64,000 nt of DNA. It comes from DASSUW01 sp963740605 (GTDB taxonomy: Bacteria > Actinomycetota > Thermoleophilia > Solirubrobacterales > Solirubrobacteraceae). Shown piece by piece: positions 46,659 through 55,184 of this stretch. A model generated the notes under the pieces. The model saw only the letters and a program-made list of their open reading frames with translations. It had not been told where the DNA came from and ran no database searches. Both the position numbers and the translations under genes were made by a program. The stretch's first letter is position 1. Every line of letters begins with the position of its first letter. The stretch spans positions 496,001-560,000 of the forward strand of contig CAVUFC010000022.1 of assembly GCA_963740605.1 (NCBI GenBank), written 5' to 3'.

Positions 46659-47407
46659 AGCCGCGCCAGCACATCCGCGTGCAGCGCCGGGTTCGCCGCC
46701 ACCGCGCCGCGCCCCGCCGCGGTGCGGCGCCCGTCGAAGTCGGTGAACACGCCGCCCGCCTCCTCCACGATCAGCTGCGCCGGCAGCAGGTCCCACAGGA
46801 ACCCGCGCGGGGCGAACGCGGCGTCGACCGCGCCCTCGGCGCACAGCATCAGCCCGAGGAACGACTCGTAGCCGCCGCTCAGCCGCGCCGTGCGCAGGAG
46901 CGCGTCCGCATCGATGTCGAAGCCCAGATAGAGGTTGGCGTGGGCAACGAACGCCTCCTCGACGGTCGCGACCGCGGACACCGCGATGCGGCGGCCGTCG
47001 CGAAACGCGCCCTCGCCCCGAGCCGCCCACCAGCGCCGGCGCAAAGCCGGCGCCGACACGACCGCGACCAGCGGACCCGAGCCGTCCTCGAGCGCGATCA
47101 GCGTCCCCCACACGGGGATCCCGCGCGCGAACCACTCCGTGCCGTCGAGCGGATCGAGTACCCACCGGCGCTCGCCCTTCCCCACAGCGCCGAGCTCCTC
47201 ACCGAGGATCGCGTCATCCGGCCGCTCGGCCGCCAACCGCTCCCGCAGCGCCCGCTCGACCTGCCGGTCGGTCTCCGTGACGGGCGTGCCGTCGGCCTTG
47301 GCGACGGCGACGGCGCCACGGTCGAACGCGGGCAGCGTGATCGCGTCGGCGAGATCCGCGAGCGCCAACGCAAACAGGGTCAGACCCCTTGAGTCGAACT
47401 CGCTCAA
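46631..47407 (-). CDS. Inositol-monophosphatase-family phosphatase
   Basis: 258 residues from a TTG at 47407. ILGEELG, WVLDPLDGTEWFARG (metal-binding DPLDGT) and FLWDLLPAQLIVEEAGG are diagnostic. It may act on inositol phosphate, histidinol phosphate or a related monoester. The first ~10 codons lie inside a perfect hairpin shared with another locus. The family-like sequence begins at about codon 12 (LFALALADLADAIT), so a second TTG at 47368 just after the hairpin may be the true start, or the repeat may have supplied a new start. Confidence 0.85.
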   Translation of the reverse strand: MSEFDSRGLTLFALALADLADAITLPAFDRGAVAVAKADGTPVTETDRQVERALRERLAAERPDDAILGEELGAVGKGERRWVLDPLDGTEWFARGIPVWGTLIALEDGSGPLVAVVSAPALRRRWWAARGEGAFRDGRRIAVSAVATVEEAFVAHANLYLGFDIDADALLRTARLSGGYESFLGLMLCAEGAVDAAFAPRGFLWDLLPAQLIVEEAGGVFTDFDGRRTAAGRGAVAANPALHADVLARLQASASSNV

Positions 47408-47420
47408 GGGGTCTGACCCT
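47376..47420. repeat. Perfect 18-bp-stem hairpin, GGGTCAGACCCC family
   Basis: The left arm AGGGTCAGACCCCTTGAG (47376-47393) and right arm (47403-47420) are exact inverses around a 9-base loop. Each arm contains the GGGTCAGACCCC core shared with the palindrome at 31517. It begins 6 bp after the MFS exporter stop on the minus strand and is followed by GTTTG, so it may act as that gene's terminator, yet it overlaps the annotated phosphatase start. Confidence 0.75.
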
Positions 47421-47425
47421 AGCTG

Positions 47426-48883
47426 TTAGGCGGCGGCGGGAACCGGCTCGAGCTCGCCGCGCTGCGCGGCTTCGGCGTGCGCACGCGACGCCTTGCTCGA
47501 CACCAGGACCATCGCGAGGACCGCGCCGGCGATGGCGAGGCCGGCGCCGACGAGGAAGGCGCGCTGGAAGCCCTCCGTGAGCGCGACCGGCATCGGCGAG
47601 CCGGACGCGGCCAGGTCGTCGATGCGGCTGTTCGCCACCGTGGCGAGGATCGCCAGGCCGAGCGCGCCGCCGATCTGCTGCGACGTGTTGATCAGGCCCG
47701 AGGCCAGGCCGGTCTCGTGCGTCTCGACGCCGCTCACCGCGGCGACGGTCATCGACACGAACGCGAGCCCGAGCCCGATGGCGGCGAGCAGCGACGGGAA
47801 CAGCACGTCACCGACGTAGCTGCCATCCGGGGAGACCTGCGAGAACCACACGAGGCCGCCCGCGGTGATGGTCAGGCCGGTGACCAGCACGGGCTTGAAG
47901 CCGAAGCGGGTCACCAGGGGGGCCGCACCGCCCGCCGCGACGATGATCCCGCCCGCCAGCGGCAGGTACGCGAGGCCGGTCGTGAGCGGCGAGAAGCCGA
48001 GCACGTTCTGCATGTACAGCGAGATGAAGAAGAACATGGAGAACAGCGCCGCGGCGATCAGCACGGCCGACACGTTGATGCCGGTGATCGTCCGGATCCG
48101 GAAGATGCCGGGGAACGGGACCAGCGGGTTCGACTGCCGCCGCTCGATCACGTAGAACGTGCCGATCAGTGCCAGCGCGATGGCGCCGAGCCCGATCGTC
48201 TGGGTCGAGCCCCAGCCCGCGCTGTTGGTGTCGACGAGCGCGTACACCAGGAGCGACAGACCGGCGGTGATCGTTACCGCACCGGCGATGTCGAAGTGAC
48301 GCTCGCCCACATTGCGGGACTCGGGCAACAGGCGCGGAGCGAGCATCGCCGCGGCGATGCCGATCGGGACGTTCACGAACAGGACCCACTCCCAGCCGGC
48401 CCACTCCGTGAGCATGCCGCCGAGGAGGACGCCGACGGCGCCGCCGGAGCCGGCGACCGCGCCCCAGACGCCCATCGCCTTGTTGCGCTCGGCGCCCTCG
48501 GCGAAGAGGACGGTGACGAGCGACAGCGCGGCCGGGGAGAGCAACGCGGCGCCAAGGCCCTGCACGGCGCGAGCCGCGATCAGCCAACCCTCGCTCTGAG
48601 CGAGGCCGCCGGCCAGAGAGGCGATCGCGAACAGGATGAGGCCGGTGATGAACAACCGGCGGCGACCGAGCAGGTCGGCCAGACGACCGCCGAGGAGGAG
48701 GAACCCACCGAAGACGAGCACGTAGGCGTTCACCACCCACGACAGGTTGTCCTGCGAGAAGTGCAGGTCCCTACCGATCGAGGGGAGCGCGACGTTGACG
48801 ATCGACGCGTCGAGGACGACTACGAACTGGGCAGCGGCGAGCAGCGCCATCGCCAGCCACTTGTTGGTGCTGCTAGAGGACAT
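47426..48883 (-). CDS. DHA2-type MFS drug exporter (EmrB/QacA-like)
   Basis: 485 residues with 14 predicted membrane helices. ASIVNVALPSIGRDLHFS after helix 1, GGRLADLLGRRR (motif A), RAVQGLGAALLSPAALSLV and the antiporter motif region GAVAGSGGAVGVLLGG fit drug/proton antiporters. Divergent from a TetR gene, with two matching 14-bp palindromes in the shared upstream region, so it is almost certainly repressed by that TetR. Confidence 0.92.
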   Translation of the reverse strand: MSSSSTNKWLAMALLAAAQFVVVLDASIVNVALPSIGRDLHFSQDNLSWVVNAYVLVFGGFLLLGGRLADLLGRRRLFITGLILFAIASLAGGLAQSEGWLIAARAVQGLGAALLSPAALSLVTVLFAEGAERNKAMGVWGAVAGSGGAVGVLLGGMLTEWAGWEWVLFVNVPIGIAAAMLAPRLLPESRNVGERHFDIAGAVTITAGLSLLVYALVDTNSAGWGSTQTIGLGAIALALIGTFYVIERRQSNPLVPFPGIFRIRTITGINVSAVLIAAALFSMFFFISLYMQNVLGFSPLTTGLAYLPLAGGIIVAAGGAAPLVTRFGFKPVLVTGLTITAGGLVWFSQVSPDGSYVGDVLFPSLLAAIGLGLAFVSMTVAAVSGVETHETGLASGLINTSQQIGGALGLAILATVANSRIDDLAASGSPMPVALTEGFQRAFLVGAGLAIAGAVLAMVLVSSKASRAHAEAAQRGELEPVPAAA

Positions 48884-48906
48884 GTGGGAGCTCCTGGGGA
48901 GGATGT

Positions 48907-48920
48907 GGAACCAAGGTTCC
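48907..48920. promoter_or_regulatory. TetR operator copy 1
   Basis: GGAACCAAGGTTCC is a perfect inverted repeat 23 bp upstream of the MFS start. It matches copy 2 at 48987 at 11 of 14 positions. A further inverted pair, ACGGA/TCCGT, lies between them (48939-48956). Confidence 0.7.
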
Positions 48921-48986
48921 GGTTCTGCCGAACACGATACGGAGCGATGATTCCGTTTTCAAGTGCGGGCAGCCACACCTTTATCC

Positions 48987-49000
48987 GGAATCGGGGTTCC
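48987..49000. promoter_or_regulatory. TetR operator copy 2
   Basis: GGAATCGGGGTTCC, 15 bp upstream of the TetR ATG, shares the GGAAyC..GGTTCC frame with copy 1. Placement of one copy next to each divergent gene fits joint repression of exporter and regulator. Confidence 0.65.
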
Positions 49001-49015
49001 GCTACATTCACAGCG

Positions 49016-49609
49016 ATGAGCGAACTGGTCGACAAGCCCCTCCGCGCCGACGCACGGCGCAACCGCGAGAAGGTGCTCACGGCCGCTCGCGCGGTTTTCG
49101 CGGAGCAGGGCGTGGACGCCCAGATGGACGACGTGGCGCGGCGGGCCGACGTCGGCGTCGGCACCGTCTACCGCCACTTCCCGACCAAGGACGCGCTCCT
49201 CAGCGCGCTCGCCGACGAGCTCTTCGACACGCTTGCCGCCCACGCGCGCGAGATGCGCGAGCTCGACGATCCGTGGGAGGCGTTCCTGCAGACGATGTGG
49301 TTCAGCGCGCAGAAGACGGCGGGCGACCGCGCGTTCGCCGAGATCCTCGGCGCCTCGCGCGACATGATCCCCACCGAGTGCCCCGGCAAGAAGGAGCTGA
49401 CGGGATCGGTCGCCGCGATGATGGAGCGGGCGATCCAGGCGGGGAAGATGCGCCCCGACGTCGTGATCGACGACATCCCGCTGATCATGTGCGGGATCGG
49501 CAGCGCCAGCGCGATGCCGCACCCGAATCCCGAGGCGTGGCGCCGCCATCTCGGCATCGTGCTCGACGGAATGCGCGCCGAGGCAGCCAGCGAAACGCTT
49601 GACAGTTAA
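49016..49609 (+). CDS. TetR-family regulator of the divergent exporter
   Basis: 197 residues. The helix-turn-helix region is canonical (KVLTAARAVFAEQGVDAQMD, then VARRADVGVGTVYRHFPTKDAL); the rest is the helical effector domain. It lies 132 bp from the divergent DHA2 exporter with paired palindromes between them. The expected logic is release by an exported compound. Confidence 0.92.
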   Translation: MSELVDKPLRADARRNREKVLTAARAVFAEQGVDAQMDDVARRADVGVGTVYRHFPTKDALLSALADELFDTLAAHAREMRELDDPWEAFLQTMWFSAQKTAGDRAFAEILGASRDMIPTECPGKKELTGSVAAMMERAIQAGKMRPDVVIDDIPLIMCGIGSASAMPHPNPEAWRRHLGIVLDGMRAEAASETLDS

Positions 49610-49620
49610 CTTGTGGGGCT

Positions 49621-51435
49621 ATGAGCGCCCCGTCGGTCGACCCTGAACTGGAAAACGTCGCCTGGAACCTTGACCCGCTGCTCGACGGCGGCGCCGACGA
49701 TCCGGACTCCGCCGTCACGGCGATGATCGCCGAATCGCAGGCCCGCGCGGAGGCGTTCGCGCAGGCCTACGCGGGCAAGATGGCCGAGCTCGACGGCGCC
49801 GGCCTGATCGCCGCGATGCACGAGCTCGAGGCGATCCAGGAGGAGCTCGGCCGTGCCGGCTCGTACGCGATGCTCAACTTCGCCGGCAACACCGCCGACC
49901 CGCCGCGCGGCGCGCTGCTGCAGAAGGTGCAGGAGGGCGCGACCAAGATCGAGACGACGCTGCTGTTCTTCGAGCTCGAGTGGGCGGCGCTCGACGACGA
50001 CCAGGCCGACGAGCTCCTCGCCACCGACGGGCTCGACTTCGCCCGCCACCACCTGCGCACGGCGCGCCGCTACCGGCCGCACCTGCTTTCCGAGCCGGAG
50101 GAGAAGATCCTCGCCGAGAAGGCGCTGACCGGCCGCGGCGCGTGGTCGCGGCTGTTCGAGGAGCAGGCCTCGGCGATCACGGTCGAGCTCGAGGGCGAGT
50201 CCGAGCCCGTCTCGCTCGAGGTCGCGCTGTCGCGGCTGTTCGTGCCCGATCGCGAGGTCCGTCGCAGCGCCGCCGAGAGCGTGACCGCCGCGCTCCAACC
50301 GAATCTGCGCACACGCGCCTACATCCTCAACACGTTGATCGCCGATAAGGCGGTCGACGATCGGCTGCGCAACTACCCGCACTGGCTGGCGAGCCGCAAC
50401 CTCGCCAACGAGGCGTCCGACGAGTCGGTCGAGGCGCTGATCGCCGCCGTCCGCGCGCGCTACGAGCTGCCGCGCCGCTGGTACCGGCTCAAGGCGCGGC
50501 TGCTCGGCATCGACCAGCTCGCCGACTACGACCGTATGGCGGCGGTGGGAACGGAGGACGAGCAGGTCGAGTGGACCCGGGCCCGCCAGACGGTCCTCGA
50601 GTCCTACGGCGCGTTCTCCGACGAGCTCGGCGCGCTCGCCAAGCGCTTCTTCGACGAGTCGTGGATCGACGCTCCGGTGCGCCCGAACAAGCGCGGCGGC
50701 GCGTTCTGCGCCTACACGGTGCCGTCCGCCCACCCGTTCGTGCTCCTCAACTACACCGCGACGCGCCGCGACGTGCTGACGCTCGCGCACGAGCTCGGGC
50801 ACGGCGTCCACGCGGCGCTCGGCGGCCGCCAGGGCGTCTTCCACATGGCGACGCCGCTGACGATGGCCGAGACCGCCAGCGTGTTCGGCGAGACGCTCGT
50901 GTTCGGGCGACTGTTCGAGCAGGCGGCGACCGCGGAGTCGCGGCTGGCGCTGCTCGCCGAGAGCATCGAGGGCTCGATCGCGACCGTCTTCCGCCAGGTG
51001 GCGATGAACCGCTTCGAGCACCTCGTCCACACCGAGCGCCGCGAGCGCGGCGAGATCGCCGTCGACCGCATCGGCGAGTTGTGGGCGGAGTCCCAGACCG
51101 AGCTCCTCGGCGACGCCGTCGAGGTGACGGAGGGCTACCGCTCGTGGTGGTCCTACGTCCCCCACTTCATCGGCTCGCCCGGCTACGTGTACGCCTACGC
51201 GTACGGGCAGCTGCTCGCGCTCGCCGTCTACGGCCGCTACGAGGAGGAGGGCGACAGCTTCGTGCCCGCCTACCTCGAGCTGCTGTCGGCCGGCGGGTCG
51301 CGCAGCCCGGAGGAGCTCGGGAAGATCGTCGGCGTCGACCTCGCCGACCCGGGGTTCTGGGACCGGGGCCTCGACATCGTGGAGCGCCAGCTCGACGAGG
51401 CCGAAGCCGCGGCGCGCGAGACCGGCCGGATCTAG
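49621..51435 (+). CDS. Oligoendopeptidase F-type metallopeptidase (M3)
   Basis: 604 residues. The zinc motif HELGH (H390 to H394) lies in LTLAHELGHGVHAAL, followed by TMAETASVFGE with the third ligand. The N-terminal helical region and C-terminal GSPGYVYAYAYGQLLAL are family-typical. Cytoplasmic peptidase acting on short peptides. It starts 11 bp after the TetR stop. Its TAG overlaps the stop of the convergent ArsR gene (CTAG). Confidence 0.92.
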   Translation: MSAPSVDPELENVAWNLDPLLDGGADDPDSAVTAMIAESQARAEAFAQAYAGKMAELDGAGLIAAMHELEAIQEELGRAGSYAMLNFAGNTADPPRGALLQKVQEGATKIETTLLFFELEWAALDDDQADELLATDGLDFARHHLRTARRYRPHLLSEPEEKILAEKALTGRGAWSRLFEEQASAITVELEGESEPVSLEVALSRLFVPDREVRRSAAESVTAALQPNLRTRAYILNTLIADKAVDDRLRNYPHWLASRNLANEASDESVEALIAAVRARYELPRRWYRLKARLLGIDQLADYDRMAAVGTEDEQVEWTRARQTVLESYGAFSDELGALAKRFFDESWIDAPVRPNKRGGAFCAYTVPSAHPFVLLNYTATRRDVLTLAHELGHGVHAALGGRQGVFHMATPLTMAETASVFGETLVFGRLFEQAATAESRLALLAESIEGSIATVFRQVAMNRFEHLVHTERRERGEIAVDRIGELWAESQTELLGDAVEVTEGYRSWWSYVPHFIGSPGYVYAYAYGQLLALAVYGRYEEEGDSFVPAYLELLSAGGSRSPEELGKIVGVDLADPGFWDRGLDIVERQLDEAEAAARETGRI

Positions 51436-52394
51436 ACCCCCGCGAGGTCGTCGCCGGTGCGCGTGCGCTCGTAGATCACCGAGCGGCCGTCGCGGCGGCC
51501 GGCGATCAGCCCCGCGCGGCGCAGCACTCCGAGGTGCTCGGACACGCCGCCGGCGCTCGCCTGGAGCCGCGCGGCAAGCTCCTGCGTCGTCTGCGGGACG
51601 GCGAGCTCGGCGAGCACCTGCGCGCGGCGGCGGCCGAGCAGCTCGGCGAGTGGGTCGGCCGGGCGCTGCGGGCGTTCCCACAGCAGCCCGACGCCGCGCG
51701 GCGCGTACACGAGCGTCGGCTGCCACGGCGGATCGGTCATCGCCCACACGCGCGGCCACGCGAACACGGCCGGGAGCAGCAGGAGGCCGCGCCCGCCGAG
51801 GTCGACGCTCGCCTCGTACGCGCGGTTGACCTCGAGCACGCCGTCGCGCCACTCGACGTCCCCGTGCAGGTCGCCGAACGCGGCCAGCGGGCCGCCCTCG
51901 GCCAGCCGGGCGCCGCGGTAGGCGATGTCGGCCTCGAGCAGGCCGCACACGCGGTCCCACCACGGCTCGAGCGCGCGCTCCCAGTACGCGGTCATGACCG
52001 CCGTGAGCCGCTTCAGGCCGGCCTCGGGATCGCTGAGCAGGATCCGCGCGGCCGGCGGCGGCCGGCGGCCGGGGTAGGCCCAGCCGAGCTCGAGCGCGAT
52101 CCGCGCAGGGTCGGTCGCGCGCACGCGCGGGAGCTCGGCGCCGAGCCGCGCGCGCGGACGCTCGGGCGGCGGCGTGACGAAGTCCGGGAGGTACGGGCCC
52201 TCGGGGATCACGGCGTCGAGCAGCGCGAGATCGAGGTCGGCGACCCGCTCCGCCGCCGCCTTCGCCCACGGCTCGTGGATCGAGTGGCGGGCCGGGTCGC
52301 GCAGCACCTGGCGGCTCGACGCGAGCTCGAACAGCGGCGAGATCGCGAACCGCACGCGGCCGAGGTCGTCGGGGCCGAAGCGGTACTCGATCAT
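51432..52394 (-). CDS. ArsR-type regulator with DUF5937-like N-terminal domain
   Basis: 320 residues. The N-terminal ~230 residues (EYRFGPDDLGRVRFAISPLFEL) form the domain found ahead of many actinobacterial ArsR-like winged helices. The DNA-binding part is at about 250-310 (TTQELAARLQASAGGVSEHLGVLRRAGLI). It is divergent from an MFS gene, with a perfect inverted repeat in the 77-bp gap. Confidence 0.87.
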   Translation of the reverse strand: MIEYRFGPDDLGRVRFAISPLFELASSRQVLRDPARHSIHEPWAKAAAERVADLDLALLDAVIPEGPYLPDFVTPPPERPRARLGAELPRVRATDPARIALELGWAYPGRRPPPAARILLSDPEAGLKRLTAVMTAYWERALEPWWDRVCGLLEADIAYRGARLAEGGPLAAFGDLHGDVEWRDGVLEVNRAYEASVDLGGRGLLLLPAVFAWPRVWAMTDPPWQPTLVYAPRGVGLLWERPQRPADPLAELLGRRRAQVLAELAVPQTTQELAARLQASAGGVSEHLGVLRRAGLIAGRRDGRSVIYERTRTGDDLAGV

Positions 52395-52421
52395 GGACCG
52401 AGCCTACACTCCGATTCGGGG

Positions 52422-52443
52422 AGCGCCGAATCGTTTCCACCCC
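52422..52443. promoter_or_regulatory. ArsR-type operator palindrome
   Basis: CGATTCGG (52422-52429) and CCGAATCG (52436-52443) form a perfect inverted repeat with a 6-bp spacer between the divergent ArsR-like and MFS genes, 28 bp from both starts. It should repress both. Confidence 0.7.
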
Positions 52444-52471
52444 CGCTGATGCGGCCGAAAACTGTCGGACC

Positions 52472-53650
52472 GTGTCCGCCGCCGTCGCCACCACCCGCGT
52501 CCCGCTGGGCGCCGTCCTGCGCGCGCCGGGCTTCGCATGGCTGTTCAGCGCGTCGATGCTCGGCCGCATCCCGATGTTCGCGACAGGCCTTGTATTGGTG
52601 CTGCGCACGCGCGAGCTGACCGGCTCGTTCGCGTCCGGCGGCCTCGTCGCCGGGATCAGCGCCGCGGCGGTGTGCGTCAGCTCGCCGGTGCTCGGGCGGC
52701 TCGTCGACCGGCGCGGCCAGGTGCTCGTCCTGTCGGGCTGCGTGGCGCTGTCCTCGGCCGGCCTGCTGCTGCTCGGGCTGCTGCCCGACGGCACGAGCCT
52801 CGCGTTGCCGGTGCTGTGCGCGTTGATGACCGGCTTCGGGTTCCCGCCGCTCGGCGCGTGCCTGCGCTCGGCACTCCCCGCGCTGCTGCCCGACCGCGAC
52901 CGCCGGCACGCCGCGTTCGCGCTCGAGTCGGCGGCGACCGAGGTGACGTACGTGATCGCACCGCTGCTGGTCGCCGTGTCGATCGCGCTCGGCGGCCCCG
53001 CCACGGCGGCGTTCGTGGCCGCGGCGCTCGGCCCGCTCGGCGTGGCCGCCTTCGTCGCCCATCCCGCGGTGCGGAGCTGGCGGCCGGAGCACAACGGCGA
53101 GCGCCACCGGGGCGGTGCGTTGCGCGGCCCTGGCGTGCGGTGGGTCGTGTTCATCTTCGCGCTGGTCGGTACGGCGTTCGGTGCGGTCGAGGTCGCCGTC
53201 CCGGCCTCCGCCGACGCGGGCCTCGCCGGCGTGCTGCTCTCGCTGTGGGGCGCCGGATCGCTCGCGGGCGGCCTGATCGCCGCGCGTGCGCCCGCTCCGG
53301 CCGATGGCCGGCGGCGGCTGCGCCGGCTGCTCGTGGCGCTGGCCATCGGCCACCTGCTGCTGATCCCGGCGACCGGCCCGCTCGCGCTTGCGCTGCTGCT
53401 GCCGGCCGCCGGGCTGGCGATCGCGCCGACGTTCGCCTGCACGTTCGCGCTGGTCGAGGACCTGGCGCCGCCCGGCACGCTGACCGAGGCGTACACGTGG
53501 CTGTCGAGCGGAATCACCGCCGGGATCGCCGCGGGCGCAACGCTCGCCGGCGTCCTCGCCGAGCACCGGAGCCCGGCAGCGGGGTTCGCGCTCGCGGCCG
53601 GGGCGGCGGCGGCCGGCGCCGGGCTGGCCGCGGTCAGTCGCCTGCGCTGA
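52472..53650 (+). CDS. MFS transporter (12-helix exporter type)
   Basis: 392 residues with about 12 hydrophobic segments. FAWLFSASMLGRIPMFATGL opens helix 1; SPVLGRLVDRRGQ is the motif A-like loop. The layout matches actinobacterial efflux MFS proteins regulated by DUF5937-ArsR proteins. Starts with GTG at 52472. The 3' end overlaps the convergent deacylase by 17 bp. Confidence 0.87.
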   Translation: MSAAVATTRVPLGAVLRAPGFAWLFSASMLGRIPMFATGLVLVLRTRELTGSFASGGLVAGISAAAVCVSSPVLGRLVDRRGQVLVLSGCVALSSAGLLLLGLLPDGTSLALPVLCALMTGFGFPPLGACLRSALPALLPDRDRRHAAFALESAATEVTYVIAPLLVAVSIALGGPATAAFVAAALGPLGVAAFVAHPAVRSWRPEHNGERHRGGALRGPGVRWVVFIFALVGTAFGAVEVAVPASADAGLAGVLLSLWGAGSLAGGLIAARAPAPADGRRRLRRLLVALAIGHLLLIPATGPLALALLLPAAGLAIAPTFACTFALVEDLAPPGTLTEAYTWLSSGITAGIAAGATLAGVLAEHRSPAAGFALAAGAAAAGAGLAAVSRLR

Positions 53651-54827
53651 GCACGCGCACGATCACGCGCGCGAGCGACACGAGCTCGTCGATCGCCACC
53701 CACTCGTCGACCGCGTGCGCGCGCTCGAGCCCGCCGGTGCCGGCCATCACGCACGGGATCCCGCGTGCGGTGAACAGGCGCATGTCGGCGCCGTAGGGCA
53801 CGCCGACCGTGCGCGTCGCCCCGCGCTCCGCGGCCACGGCTGCGACGACGCGCTCGGTCCACGGGTCCTCGCGCGGCGTCTCGCCGGGCAGGAACGCGCC
53901 GCCGGTCCAGGAGACCGCGACCGGCGCCTCGCCGTCGTCGAGTACCACGGCGGCCTCCAGGGCGGCGCGGATCGCGGGTGCATCGGCGCCGATCGGCACC
54001 CCGACCCGCCCTTCGGCCTCGACACGATCCGGCACCGAGCTCGACCAGTCGCCGCCGTGCACCTGGCCGACCAGCACCGGGTACGGCAGGTCCAGCTCGC
54101 GCATCAGCGGGTGGTCGACACCGGCGTTGAGCTCCGCCTCGAGCCCGTGCAGCGCAGCGTGGACGCGCAGGTAGCGATCGATCGCCGAGCAGCCCCGCAG
54201 GCGGGTCGCGGCGTGGGCGGCGCGACCGGGCACGACGAGCCGGAACGTGAGCGCGCCGGCCTGTGCGCAGACGACGTCGAAGCCGGTGGGCTCGGGGATC
54301 AGGGCGGCGTCGAAGGCGGCGTCGCGCTCGAGCGCGGCGAACGTGCCGAGCCCGCCGTCCTCCTCCGAGGCGACGCACTGCAGCACGACCTCGGGCGCAT
54401 TCTCGAGCGCAGCGAGGGCATGCACCATGGCGACGACCGCCCCCTTCATGTCGACCGAGCCGCGGCCGTAGAGCCGCCCATCCTCGACGGTCCCCGGGTC
54501 GTAGCGCCACGGCTCGGTCCCGAGCCCCACGACGTCGACGTGACCGTTGAGCGCCAGCCGGCCCGGCCGCTGTCCGGCGCGGGTGATCGTCAGCCCCCAG
54601 AGCTCGTCCCGGGCGGCCTCCTCGCCCGGATGGTCCGGGTGCGCGCGCAGGGCCGCGAGGTCGTGCTGGTGCAGGTCGGCGGCCAGGCCGAGCGAGGTCG
54701 CCAGCTCGGCGAGGGCGGTGAGCGCCGCCCGCTCGTCGCCAGTCGGGCTCGGGATCCGCAGAAGCGCCGCGGCATGGGCGATCAGGGCGTCCGTGTCGAG
54801 GCGGGAGAGCACTCCAGAATCCTTCAC
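53634..54827 (-). CDS. M20 peptidase/deacylase (ArgE/DapE-type)
   Basis: 397 residues. Zinc-binding motifs LNGHVDVV, GRGSVDMKGAV and ASEEDGG, with a lid domain (PGRAAHAATRLRGCSAID), place it with N-acyl-amino-acid deacylases (ArgE, DapE, acetylornithine deacetylase-like). Substrate unknown. The start is a GTG at 54827. Upstream on the minus strand are two TTGACA hexamers (54915-54910 and 54903-54898), one of which may be a -35 box. Confidence 0.87.
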   Translation of the reverse strand: MKDSGVLSRLDTDALIAHAAALLRIPSPTGDERAALTALAELATSLGLAADLHQHDLAALRAHPDHPGEEAARDELWGLTITRAGQRPGRLALNGHVDVVGLGTEPWRYDPGTVEDGRLYGRGSVDMKGAVVAMVHALAALENAPEVVLQCVASEEDGGLGTFAALERDAAFDAALIPEPTGFDVVCAQAGALTFRLVVPGRAAHAATRLRGCSAIDRYLRVHAALHGLEAELNAGVDHPLMRELDLPYPVLVGQVHGGDWSSSVPDRVEAEGRVGVPIGADAPAIRAALEAAVVLDDGEAPVAVSWTGGAFLPGETPREDPWTERVVAAVAAERGATRTVGVPYGADMRLFTARGIPCVMAGTGGLERAHAVDEWVAIDELVSLARVIVRVLSAGD

Positions 54828-55184
54828 AACTGTCCCTTCGGGGAGTAGTCGAGGGCGTCCGTGCCGCGTAGTCTGCCCCGCGTCAGGTCGTAACTACTGT
54901 CAATGGGAGTGTCAACCACAGACGCCTCGCCCTAAGCGGGCCGAGGTGGGACCCGCCCCGCCCGCCAGGGGCGGGTCCCACCTGGGTCCGTTTGGGGCGG
55001 GTCAGGGTCAACCGTTTTTTGTCCGGTGCAACCGGCGCAGGATGCGCCGGCGACCGGGGGTCGCGGAGATCCGGCGCAGGACGCGACCGGGCAAGCCACC
55101 GCCAGTTTCGCCGTACCTACTGCTCGCGCGCACCGCGAGCGCCGCCAAGCGGCGGCGCCAAGTTCTCCGTTACTCTGGAACAAG
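54828..55184. other. 357-bp divergent intergenic region
   Basis: It holds two TTGACA hexamers on the minus strand near 54900-54915, the 16-bp-stem hairpin at 54944-54983, a direct repeat starting CCGGCGCAGGA (about 55032 and 55071), and a GCGCCGCC-AAGC-GGCGGCGC hairpin at 55139-55158. No gene is supported. Confidence 0.5.
54944..54983. repeat. Perfect 16-bp-stem hairpin
   Basis: AGGTGGGACCCGCCCC (54944-54959) and its exact inverse (54968-54983) flank the loop GCCCGCCA. Shortly after, TTTGGGGCGGGTC repeats part of the arm. It is not at a gene end but between two divergent genes, more like an intergenic repeat than a terminator. Confidence 0.7.

Noticed and set aside
49606..54510. Very long open frame on the minus strand
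   Set aside because: It crosses several genes with clear families on both strands and its product is low-complexity Arg/Ala/Pro; it is a by-product of high GC content.
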